Notes under the pieces: generated by a model
Database searches by the model: none
What the model was told of the DNA's origin: nothing
What the model saw: the letters and a program-made list of their open reading frames with translations, nothing else
Shown here: piece by piece, positions 51,871 to 59,927 of the stretch
Layout of the letters: every line of letters begins with the position of its first letter
Numbering within the stretch: the stretch's first letter is position 1
Translations under genes and position numbers: made by a program
Assembly (NCBI RefSeq): GCF_000374025.1
Contig: NZ_KB893188.1
Coordinates: 508-64,507 of the forward strand
Origin: Spirosoma panaciterrae DSM 21099
Lineage (GTDB): Bacteria; Bacteroidota; Bacteroidia; Cytophagales; Spirosomataceae
Reading direction: 5' to 3'
Length of the DNA: 64,000 nucleotides

Positions 51871-53463
51871 GTGACCGCCGATTCTCAGCAGCAAGCCCTG
51901 ATTGACCGTATTCGCGACATTGGCCATGCCGAAGCCGTCCGTCGGTTTTTCGGGTTGCTCAAAGACTTGATCGATATGGTCAACTTACCGAATGGCGATG
52001 CCCGGCTGGCGTTTGTGGTAAAACCCGATAAAGCGTCTATTACGGCCAATATCAACTTCTTTCAGGCACTCCGAATTCAGAAACCGCGCCGGGGCGAAGT
52101 TGAATATCACCTGACGATCAAAAAATCCTGTCAGGACCGCCTTAGAAATCTGGACGAGCTGGGCTTTGAACCGTTGACCGAAAAGTCCGATTATCTGGCC
52201 GTGATCATTGGTCAATCGACGGCTCATTTGCTGTATAACCCTACCCTACGCACCTGCTGGGAAGATTGTCTGCTGGAACTGGTCGAAAGTACCAAACGAG
52301 GGCCGCATCTGGCCCGGCATAATGCGGATGTGTACCAGGCCGCAGAAGACGAAGCCTTCCTGAGTGACATGATTCGTTTGGCCGATGACCCGAGCTTGGG
52401 AGAGCGACTGGTAAACGGGCAGATGCTTGAAGAGCCCGAAGCAAGCTACGAGCCGGAGCCTTCACTGCCCAATCAGCCACATAACCTTATCCTGTTTGGC
52501 CCGCCGGGTACAGGCAAAACGTTTGCGTTACAACCTTACCTGACCGATAAGAATGCGAGTCTGATTACTTTTCATCCCTCTTACAGTTACGAAGAGTTTG
52601 TTGAAGGTATCCGGCCGGAGGTCATCAATAATCAGATTAGCTATAAAATTCGCAGAGGGATTTTTCACCGGGCGTGTCTGACAGCCATTCAGCAGGCAGG
52701 TTATGGAACCCTGGCCGACTGCCTGAATGATTCAGCGGAAAACCGAAGCAAAAAACTGAAACGGGCACCTGCACATTACCTGCTCATCGATGAGGTCAAC
52801 CGGGCCAATGTGGCCAGTGTATTTGGGGATCTGATCACGCTACTCGAATCGGACAAACGACTGGGTGCTGAATATGAACTCTGGCTAACCCTCCCCTACT
52901 CGCAGGAACGATTTGGCGTACCGATCAATCTGTTTGTGATCGGCACGATGAATACCACCGACCGATCCATTGCTCTGCTCGACATTGCACTCCGTCGGCG
53001 GTTTTCGTTTCGGGAAATGTTGCCGGACCCGTCCATTTTAAAGACCGTCGATGGGGTCGATTTAGCCCAGTTGCTTCGGACCATGAATGAGCGTATCGAA
53101 TATCTTCTCGACCGTGATCATCAGATTGGCCACGCGTATTTGACTCCTGTTGACACCTTTGCGGATCTGTGTCAGGCATTTCGCGACCGGATCATTCCGT
53201 TATTGCAGGAATATTTCTTCAACGACTGGGCCAAAATTCAGTTGGTACTTGGCGACAATATAGCCTGGGGCAAAGATCCCGATCATCGACTTGTTCGGAC
53301 TAAAAAGAAATATACGGCCAACACCGCCAGCAAACTGTTTGGCGAACTACCCGACTCGATGGATGATGTCGTAACCTATGAAATAAACCCAAATCTTCAA
53401 CAGGGGGCCTACGATCAAGTACCTGTCGACGCGTTTATCAGGATATATCAGAGACTGAATTAG
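51871..53463 (+). CDS. McrB-like AAA+ GTPase/ATPase without a McrC neighbour
   Basis: The 530-aa protein has an uncharacterised N-terminal region (1-190) and a McrB-type AAA+ domain: Walker A FGPPGTGKT at residues 209-217, SYSYEEFVEG, Walker B-like HYLLIDEVNRAN near 305 and the sensor motif GTMNTTDRSIALLD. McrB motors normally pair with the McrC nuclease to cut modified DNA. The next gene is an unrelated dehydrogenase, so no McrC is encoded alongside. It may be a stand-alone motor in an unknown defence or repair role. Start is GTG 51871. Confidence 0.82.
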   Translation: MTADSQQQALIDRIRDIGHAEAVRRFFGLLKDLIDMVNLPNGDARLAFVVKPDKASITANINFFQALRIQKPRRGEVEYHLTIKKSCQDRLRNLDELGFEPLTEKSDYLAVIIGQSTAHLLYNPTLRTCWEDCLLELVESTKRGPHLARHNADVYQAAEDEAFLSDMIRLADDPSLGERLVNGQMLEEPEASYEPEPSLPNQPHNLILFGPPGTGKTFALQPYLTDKNASLITFHPSYSYEEFVEGIRPEVINNQISYKIRRGIFHRACLTAIQQAGYGTLADCLNDSAENRSKKLKRAPAHYLLIDEVNRANVASVFGDLITLLESDKRLGAEYELWLTLPYSQERFGVPINLFVIGTMNTTDRSIALLDIALRRRFSFREMLPDPSILKTVDGVDLAQLLRTMNERIEYLLDRDHQIGHAYLTPVDTFADLCQAFRDRIIPLLQEYFFNDWAKIQLVLGDNIAWGKDPDHRLVRTKKKYTANTASKLFGELPDSMDDVVTYEINPNLQQGAYDQVPVDAFIRIYQRLN

Positions 53464-53477
53464 CCTAGAAAAAAGAA

Positions 53478-54509
53478 ATGAAAGCACTTGTTCTTACCGA
53501 ATACAATCAGTTCGATTTGCAGGATCTGCCCAAACCAGGTATTCGGCCAAACGAAGTTCTGGTTCGCGTACAAGCCGTAGGTATTTGCGGGTCTGATGTT
53601 CATGGCATGGATGGCAGCAGCGGCCGACGTATTCCACCCATTGTGATGGGGCATGAAGCCAGCGGTATCATTGCCGAGGTGGGTAGCGACGTTCGCGACT
53701 GGTCGGTAGGCGACCGGGTTACGTTCGATTCGACCGTATATGCCCTGGACGATTGGTATAGCCGCCGGGGGCATTACAACCTCAGTGATGGCCGCGAAGT
53801 GGTTGGCGTATCAACGCCCGACTTTAAACGCCAGGGGGCTTTTGCGGAGTACGTTTCCGTTCCTCAACACATTCTGTACGCCATTCCCGATAACGTTACG
53901 TTTACCCAGGCCGCGCTGGTCGAGCCGGTAGCCGTGGCACTCCACGCGCTCAGCCTGACCCCTATCCAGATCAATGATTCGGCGGTAGTAGTGGGCGCGG
54001 GTATGATTGGCTTATTTATCATTCAGGCGTTGAAACTGGCTGGTTGCACCACGATCATTGCGATCGACCTGGACGACGACCGATTGGCGTTGGCGCAGAC
54101 GTTGGGCGCTACACACGCCATCAATGCGCGAAGTGGTGAGGTAGCCCGGCAGGTACAGGCACTCACGCATGGCCGGGGTGCCGACGTTTCGTTTGAAGTA
54201 GTGGGCGCTGGCCCGACGGTCGAAACCGCCATTGAGTGCGTTCGGAAAGGGGCTACCGTAACCCTTGTCGGTAACCTGGCCCCGACGGTCGAGATTCCCT
54301 TGCAAGCCGTCGTAACCCGTCAGTTGCGCCTGCAAGGTTCGTGTGCTATCAATGGAGAGTATGAAGCGGCTTTAGCCCTGATCTCGTCGGGCAAAATAAA
54401 TGTCGAAGCCATTCTGAGCGCCGAAGTCCCACTGGAAGAAGGAGCTGACTGGTTTAAGCGGCTGTACGCCAAAGAAAAAGGGTTAATAAAGGTCGTTCTG
54501 AAGCCCTAA
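53478..54509 (+). CDS. Zinc-type medium-chain dehydrogenase lacking structural-zinc cysteines
   Basis: The 343-aa protein follows polyol/threonine dehydrogenases: catalytic zinc residues in GICGSDVHG (Cys37) and GHEASG (His and Glu), and a Rossmann motif VVGAGMIGLFIIQ near 175. The segment where relatives have four cysteines for the structural zinc (C-x2-C-x2-C-x7-C) here reads STVYALDDWYSRRGHYNLS with none. The enzyme probably oxidises a sugar alcohol or similar secondary alcohol with NAD. The gene follows the McrB-like gene after 14 nt, which may be coincidental. Confidence 0.85.
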   Translation: MKALVLTEYNQFDLQDLPKPGIRPNEVLVRVQAVGICGSDVHGMDGSSGRRIPPIVMGHEASGIIAEVGSDVRDWSVGDRVTFDSTVYALDDWYSRRGHYNLSDGREVVGVSTPDFKRQGAFAEYVSVPQHILYAIPDNVTFTQAALVEPVAVALHALSLTPIQINDSAVVVGAGMIGLFIIQALKLAGCTTIIAIDLDDDRLALAQTLGATHAINARSGEVARQVQALTHGRGADVSFEVVGAGPTVETAIECVRKGATVTLVGNLAPTVEIPLQAVVTRQLRLQGSCAINGEYEAALALISSGKINVEAILSAEVPLEEGADWFKRLYAKEKGLIKVVLKP

Positions 54510-55910
54510 CTACGGCTGAGCGGTTGCCCAGGCAATAATAGCCGGGTACAAATCGGCAACGGTTTGGACCGGCTTTTTTGTGCGATAAAGCCGTAGCAAC
54601 TCCTCGTTGAATTCTTTGAAACGTTGAAAGCCCCGGTTCACGACCATCCCTTTTTCGACACTGGCATTTAGCGTATCGAAACTTTTGGAATCAAACCGAT
54701 CAGCGTATAGCAGCGAAACAAGGGCGTAGTTCATGTACTCTTCAAAGCACGAAAGCGCATTGTTGTAACCAGCCGATGGCTTGTCTTTCGTAATCCACTT
54801 CGATAAATCCTTAAAAGCAGTTCCTAGCTGTGGGGTGTATTTTTCAGCTTCTGGGTTCAGATAGCTATGATTTAGTTCAGTGAACACAATCTTCATTCGC
54901 TGCCCTTTGGTAATGGCCGCTGGCTGGCTTTTCTGAACTGCGCTTACGAATGGGAAATCGACATGGGCCTGTGCTTCGGTAAAGCCGTTATCACTGAAAT
55001 TGTTTGCTGATTGATTCCAGCCAACCAGTGGAGAAAACAACACTTTGAGAGCCGAATAACGCGTGGTTGGAAACTGTTTTTCCAGCCAGGTTTTCATGTA
55101 GGCGACATCGACATTCTGGCTAAAATCCCTAATCAGGCTCGCATAGTATGGCTGATGTTTTGTGTAAAAAGCTTTGAATTTCGACTGTTTGGCAAATTGT
55201 TCGAGCAATGGAATATACGGCAGTAGTGTATTTTGCTCTCCCCAACTGACCCGATCATAGACACCACCGTTCACTAGCCTATCGCCCTCGAATCGGAAGG
55301 CATAGCTATCCATTTTCAGGTTATGATACTGATCGGGCGAAGCACGTAGCAACGAGTCGAATACCTGCACAGCCCGACTACTTTTGTAAGGTACAAACTG
55401 CGTCATCACAGCCGAATAATAGTCTGTTCCTTTATAAATAGCGTCCGTTTTGCCGTAGTCGGTCAGGGAAAACACCACATTGATCAGTTCATAGACTTCT
55501 GGTACATCAATGATCGTTTTTCCCTGGTTGGCCTTTTTGTAGGCATCCGTAAAGACAGCCGCCTTCACAAACGGGTGACTGGAGAAATGACACTGAACCG
55601 TATCGCCTTTTTCCTGCCGAATGATCTGAAAATTAGTCTGGACGCCATGACGAAGCAACAACACAATCGAATCCTGTTCCGAAACGAGGGTTAAGGGCGT
55701 ACGTTCGGCCTCGGTACCAAAATCATACGAGAACTCCTTCGGAATATCATTGATCCCATTGAAGTTACCCCGTTCCTTATCCAGGTACATGATAAGGGAA
55801 TTTCGTTGAGCCCGTATGGTTGGTATTGGTTGCGATTGGCCCGAAGCCGTAAGTATTGGAAGGAGGCTGATGAGGAAAAGAAGGAGATACTGGCCGACGA
55901 ACAATTTCAT
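54510..55910 (-). CDS. Exported protein resembling DUF4932 proteins
   Basis: From ATG at 55910 the 466-aa product has a signal peptide (MKLFVGQYLLLFLISLLPIL, then TASGQ). A central FTELNHSYLNPEAEKY resembles the E-x2-H segment of DUF4932, a Bacteroidota family thought to be metalloprotease-like but uncharacterised. The rest (helical, with paired Trp/Tyr) gives no further hint. It is convergent with the dehydrogenase gene, whose stop is adjacent. The longer reading from 55997 adds 29 non-signal residues and is less likely. Confidence 0.6.
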   Translation of the reverse strand: MKLFVGQYLLLFLISLLPILTASGQSQPIPTIRAQRNSLIMYLDKERGNFNGINDIPKEFSYDFGTEAERTPLTLVSEQDSIVLLLRHGVQTNFQIIRQEKGDTVQCHFSSHPFVKAAVFTDAYKKANQGKTIIDVPEVYELINVVFSLTDYGKTDAIYKGTDYYSAVMTQFVPYKSSRAVQVFDSLLRASPDQYHNLKMDSYAFRFEGDRLVNGGVYDRVSWGEQNTLLPYIPLLEQFAKQSKFKAFYTKHQPYYASLIRDFSQNVDVAYMKTWLEKQFPTTRYSALKVLFSPLVGWNQSANNFSDNGFTEAQAHVDFPFVSAVQKSQPAAITKGQRMKIVFTELNHSYLNPEAEKYTPQLGTAFKDLSKWITKDKPSAGYNNALSCFEEYMNYALVSLLYADRFDSKSFDTLNASVEKGMVVNRGFQRFKEFNEELLRLYRTKKPVQTVADLYPAIIAWATAQP

Positions 55911-56060
55911 ATTGCTGAGTTGTAAGTAACCTGATGCGGGTGGTTGAGTTTTGAGACACCTGCAATATAGAAAACTCCGTTTACCCAATAGCATCATGCG
56001 GCCTTTCTTCTTGCCCCCTACGTTAGAAAACAGCCTATCAATCGTTTTTGGTGTCCAAAA

Positions 56061-56465
56061 TCAATTAACGGCTTCATACTGGCTAACCATGTAATCATCT
56101 GTCAGTTCAAGTGACTGCTTGCTTAGCTGTGTAATCGTGGTCTTTTTTACAGTACCACAAAGGGCAGTAGGGCATAAGACCCAGTCTGAATACTTGATTG
56201 TAATCCCCTCGCGGGTGAACGCTGTAGGGACACAGCAATTACCCTGACCAGACGCCCCATTTCGCCGATACACGATGGCCCCATCTGGCCGATACTCCAG
56301 ATCATAATAAGCATCCGTATCGTGAAACGTCCATTTTGTGTCCTGTATTGGTCGATACCGAATGAGGTGCCAGCGCTGATAAAAATCGTCCAGAGGGCCA
56401 ACGACCTGATCACGCTGACAGGCTCCTATCAGAATCAGCAAGAGGACTATAAACGGATTTCTCAT
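56061..56465 (-). CDS. Lipoprotein of unknown function (paralogue of the next gene)
   Basis: The 134-aa product has a lipobox in LLLILIGACQ and a mature part with DDFYQRWHLIRYR, a TDAYYDLEYRPDG-IVYRRNG strand pair and NCCVPTAF. The same layout (Leu-Tyr-x-x-Trp opening, Phe/Tyr-x-x-Asn-Gly-Thr, C-C, Leu-Cys-Ala) appears in the neighbour at 56483, so the two are paralogues. The fold resembles the lipocalin-like small lipoproteins common in Bacteroidota, but no family is certain. Probably located in the outer membrane. Confidence 0.7.
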   Translation of the reverse strand: MRNPFIVLLLILIGACQRDQVVGPLDDFYQRWHLIRYRPIQDTKWTFHDTDAYYDLEYRPDGAIVYRRNGASGQGNCCVPTAFTREGITIKYSDWVLCPTALCGTVKKTTITQLSKQSLELTDDYMVSQYEAVN

Positions 56466-56482
56466 AGCATAGACCTGATCTC

Positions 56483-56923
56483 TTAAGGATACGGTACGTA
56501 CGTTACGACAGCCCTATCCTGCTGAATAACTAATTCATTCGGACTGAGCTTAGCAATCTGCCAAAACGGGTCAAATAGCGCACAACTGACCTGAGCGCAT
56601 AGGCCATTGGGTGTTCGCTCAGGCATGGGTATATCAGCCACATTCTGTAGATCCAGGATACCCCCTTTCCACCTAAACCGGGCAGGTGAGCAGCAGGGAT
56701 CATATTTCCCGTCTTCGCCGTACAGAATGGTTCCGTTCTGCCTGAACTCAACGAGTGCCCAGGAATTTGTTGCGGCTACCTCAACCGGATCGCCAGTGTC
56801 GTATTGGACCTTCGCTATTCGCCATTTCCGGTATAATAGATCGTTGGGCGCTACGTCGTCGGTTCGTCGGCACCCCACTACCAGTAGAAGCAGTACAATT
56901 CCATTGAGTAAATACGATTTCAT
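56483..56923 (-). CDS. Lipoprotein of unknown function (paralogue of the previous gene)
   Basis: The 146-aa product has a lipobox LLLVVGC, then LLYRKWRIAKVQ, LVEFRQNGTILYGEDG and DPCCSPARF, parallel to its 134-aa neighbour 17 nt downstream. It is therefore one half of a tandem duplication that has diverged. The conserved paired cysteines may form a disulfide. No enzyme motifs are seen. Both genes probably share a transcript. Confidence 0.7.
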   Translation of the reverse strand: MKSYLLNGIVLLLLVVGCRRTDDVAPNDLLYRKWRIAKVQYDTGDPVEVAATNSWALVEFRQNGTILYGEDGKYDPCCSPARFRWKGGILDLQNVADIPMPERTPNGLCAQVSCALFDPFWQIAKLSPNELVIQQDRAVVTYVPYP

Positions 56924-56979
56924 AATTTCTGCTCTAAAGGTTATGCTTCACAAATTCGGTTTTAAGCCTGATGAGCGAT

Positions 56980-57351
56980 TTACAGACTTCGTTTATAGAG
57001 AACATACGGCTCCTGCGACCATAAACGACTCATGATTTCTTCTCGGTCTGCAGACGATAGTTGACTCATATCTACTGAACTCCCGTCGCAACGGTAGATA
57101 TGACATCCCATACACGACCAATGATAAGCGTATAGATCGATATACGTTTCGCCTTTGTATGTAGCTGCCCGAACGATATCAGCGTTGAATTGACTAATAA
57201 CAGAACGCAGCCAGGGGAGATTCTGGGCAGGATTCAGCGCACCACAGGCCATCGTCGTGGTATAGGGGCCAATACCGCCGTCATTATCTTTCCTTTGGCA
57301 GGAAATTGTAACCAGATTCATCAGAATCAATCCAGTAAAGAGTTGTTTCAT
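56980..57351 (-). CDS. Cysteine-containing lipoprotein of unknown function
   Basis: ATG at 57351 gives a 123-aa product with a lipobox LVTISC after MKQLFTGLILMN. The mature part includes TYIDLYAYHWSCMGCHIYRCDG with a W-S-C-x2-C-H motif that recalls haem- or metal-binding Cys pairs, though not a complete c-type motif (CxxCH is present: C-M-G-C-H). Function unknown. It is the first of three lipoprotein genes in the same direction. A longer reading from 57510 would overlap the divergent oxidoreductase gene and lacks a signal. Confidence 0.65.
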   Translation of the reverse strand: MKQLFTGLILMNLVTISCQRKDNDGGIGPYTTTMACGALNPAQNLPWLRSVISQFNADIVRAATYKGETYIDLYAYHWSCMGCHIYRCDGSSVDMSQLSSADREEIMSRLWSQEPYVLYKRSL

Positions 57352-57424
57352 CCCACGCAAGTAGTTATCATGAGTAGAAGACCCTATTTTTGAGCATTTC
57401 GTTGGAATACGGTCTAATAGAATT

Positions 57425-58501
57425 ATGCCAAACCCTCTTCGTATTGCCATCATTGGCCCCGGCAAAGTAGCGCATCTGCATGCCAAAGCAACTTTGCAAA
57501 CCCCCGACACACAACTCGTAGCCGTTTATGGCCGCACCTACCAGAAAGCTGAAGATTTCGCCAATCAGTATGGCATTCGGGCCTACAGCGACATATACGA
57601 CATGGTCGACCGGGAGAACGTCGATCTTTGTCTGGTCTGTACTACGCACCCGTCGCACCGGGAAGTTACGGTAGCCGCTCTGAATGCTGGTTCGCACGTA
57701 CTGGTCGAAAAACCACTAGCCTCTACGCTGGAAGACTGCGACGCCATGATCGAAGCCGCCAATCGGAACAACCGCTACCTCGGCACCATTAGCCAGCGTC
57801 GTTTTTATGCCCCTTCCATGCGGATTCGGGAGGCTATCGACACCGGCAAAATCGGTAAACCTGTACTGGGAACGATTCAGATGCTTGGCTGGCGAAGCGA
57901 AGAATATTATCAAAGCGATGCCTGGCGGGGCACCTGGTCCGATGAAGGGGGTGGTGTACTGGTCAATCAGTCGCCCCATCAACTGGATTTGCTTCTGTGG
58001 TATATGGGCGATATTGAAGAAGTGTACGGGGTCTGGCGTAACCTGAATCACCCGTATATCGAAGTGGACGACACGGCACTGGCCATCGTCAAATTCAAGA
58101 ATGGTGGATTAGGCAATATCATTGTCAGCAACAGTCAGAAACCGGGCATATTCGGAAAAGTGCACGTGCATGGCGAAAACGGTGCCTCGGTGGGTGTGCA
58201 GACGGATGGAGGAGCGTTATTTATTGCGGGGATGTCGAGTATTACCGATCCGCCTGTCAACGACCTCTGGACCGTACCGGGCGAGGAATCTAAACTCGCT
58301 GAATTTGTCGCTGAAGACACCGCTTTTTTCAATACCATCGATGCCACGGTGTATTATTTCGGTATCCAGATCGCCGAGTTTCGCGACGCCATCCGGGCGG
58401 GTCGTCCGCCGATGGTGACGGGCGAAGATGGTCGTAAAGTAGTGGCTTTGTTTCAGGCTATTTACGAATCAACCCGAACAGGGCTTCCTGTGAAGTTTTA
58501 A
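57425..58501 (+). CDS. Gfo/Idh/MocA family NAD(P)-dependent oxidoreductase
   Basis: The 358-aa protein has an N-terminal Rossmann fold (IAIIGPGKVAHLHAKA, residues 7-22), the conserved EKPLA motif (LVEKPLA near 97), and the C-terminal domain with WRGTWSDEGGGVLVNQSPHQLDLLLW, where Lys/Asp/His catalytic residues of the family lie. Members act on sugars, inositol or amino sugars. No signal peptide is seen. It is convergent with susD across a long terminator. Confidence 0.9.
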   Translation: MPNPLRIAIIGPGKVAHLHAKATLQTPDTQLVAVYGRTYQKAEDFANQYGIRAYSDIYDMVDRENVDLCLVCTTHPSHREVTVAALNAGSHVLVEKPLASTLEDCDAMIEAANRNNRYLGTISQRRFYAPSMRIREAIDTGKIGKPVLGTIQMLGWRSEEYYQSDAWRGTWSDEGGGVLVNQSPHQLDLLLWYMGDIEEVYGVWRNLNHPYIEVDDTALAIVKFKNGGLGNIIVSNSQKPGIFGKVHVHGENGASVGVQTDGGALFIAGMSSITDPPVNDLWTVPGEESKLAEFVAEDTAFFNTIDATVYYFGIQIAEFRDAIRAGRPPMVTGEDGRKVVALFQAIYESTRTGLPVKF

Positions 58502-58521
58502 GTGGGAAGAAAGGGAATAAG

Positions 58522-58603
58522 GGGAGTAAAGGGAAGAAAGGGATGAGAGGGATGAGAGGAGCAAATTAAGTGTTCCTCTCATCCCTTTCTTCCCTTTACT
58601 CCC
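58522..58603. terminator. Perfect 29-bp inverted repeat between convergent genes
   Basis: Arms 58522-58550 and 58575-58603, purine-rich on one side and pyrimidine-rich on the other, with a T-run at 58615-58621. It separates the oxidoreductase from susD. Confidence 0.75.
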
Positions 58604-58619
58604 TTTACTGCGTTCTTTT

Positions 58620-59924
58620 TTAATTCGCCGGATCGGCAGGCGTACTGGTGTTATTGTTACGCTCCGTCAGCGGATAGGGGAAAAAGTTTCGGTTGCGTTC
58701 GGCCCCGGTAGCGCCCGGTCCTGGGCGGTTGAACCGACGGCTATCTTCAAGCCGGAATCCCTGATACGCCAACTCAATCTGCCGGTTCCGGTAGATTTCG
58801 GTCAGTATTGCATCGGCCGTTTGCGCACCTGAGTACGCAGGCAAAGCGGCACCTAATCCAAACGCATCCGTCGTTTTGGTCAGCACCTTATTCAACGACG
58901 CAACGGCATTGGTCAAATCCCCTTTGCGAGCATAGGCTTCGGCCTGAATCAGCAGAATCTCTCCAGGTAGGTAGACCGGTACAGCCGAATTATTGGCGGT
59001 GTAAAAAGCCGTCGCAATCACAGGCGCTACCGCTGTATTGGTACTCGGTTTCGATAAAAAGGCAAGCCGTTTATCAGCAGGATCAGGGGTTAGTGCCCCC
59101 GTAAGGCCAAGATTGGCATTCGTCGGCTGAAACACGTTCAGGTTTCCAAAGGTGGCTTCGAACAATGGATTGCGGGTATTATCGTCGAAGTTGAATACCG
59201 ATTTTTTCGTCAGATCAACTTTAGCCGCAGCCGCCAGCGCCTTGTCGTAATCGCCCGAAAACAGGGCATACCGGGCAATCAATGCCTGAAGGGTATTCGC
59301 GATGTCGATACCGGGAACAATCTTACTGCTAAAATCCGCCGAAACAGGGGCAGAGGCCAATTGAGTGGCTGCTGTTTCAAGCGTCGTAATCGCTTCCTTA
59401 AACACCTGGGTACGTGGCACAAACGGAACATTGGTTCCTGTTGTCACGGGCGACTGTTCAAAAAACAAGCCCAGCGTGCCCAGCGATAAAGCCCGAAAAA
59501 TCGATGCATACCCTATAATACCGCTCTTCGTACCAGCATCGCTGACAACGCCCGTATTGGCCAGAATCAATTCGGCATTCGAACGAACCAGATGGCTCTT
59601 CGTCCAGAGATTGACAACAACACTATTGATGTTACTGACATTCCCTGCGCCGACGGTCAGATTAGCTTCGTCCAGATTCCCGACATTCAGCACAAACTCC
59701 TCGCGCGTGGTCAATCCGGCACCGGCTGTGCTAGCGTATAGTACACTACCCGCCCCACCAGTGGTATATCGGTACTGGAGACCATTGGCCAGCGTCATCA
59801 ACCCATCCGGTGAGCTAACGGCCTGCGACTGACTAATGGTACTTGGGTTCAAATATTCTTGATTACAGGCAAACTGTGTGAACACTATGCCCGTAATGAG
59901 TGTCAGTATGAGCGTCTTTTTCAT
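58620..59924 (-). CDS. RagB/SusD family lipoprotein
   Basis: The 434-aa product has a lipobox in TQFAC and the typical SusD opening NQEYLNPSTISQSQ. Helical TPR-like regions are followed by PVYLPGEILLIQAEAYARKGDLTNAVASLNKV and the C-terminal LTEIYRNRQIELAYQGFRLEDSRRF, near-diagnostic of SusD. It sits on the cell surface as lid and ligand-binding partner of the SusC-like transporter encoded 3 nt upstream. It is at the short end for SusD (usually about 500). Substrate cannot be predicted without a carbohydrate enzyme nearby; peptides are possible given the adjacent S9 peptidase. Confidence 0.92.
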   Translation of the reverse strand: MKKTLILTLITGIVFTQFACNQEYLNPSTISQSQAVSSPDGLMTLANGLQYRYTTGGAGSVLYASTAGAGLTTREEFVLNVGNLDEANLTVGAGNVSNINSVVVNLWTKSHLVRSNAELILANTGVVSDAGTKSGIIGYASIFRALSLGTLGLFFEQSPVTTGTNVPFVPRTQVFKEAITTLETAATQLASAPVSADFSSKIVPGIDIANTLQALIARYALFSGDYDKALAAAAKVDLTKKSVFNFDDNTRNPLFEATFGNLNVFQPTNANLGLTGALTPDPADKRLAFLSKPSTNTAVAPVIATAFYTANNSAVPVYLPGEILLIQAEAYARKGDLTNAVASLNKVLTKTTDAFGLGAALPAYSGAQTADAILTEIYRNRQIELAYQGFRLEDSRRFNRPGPGATGAERNRNFFPYPLTERNNNTSTPADPAN

Positions 59925-59927
59925 GAG

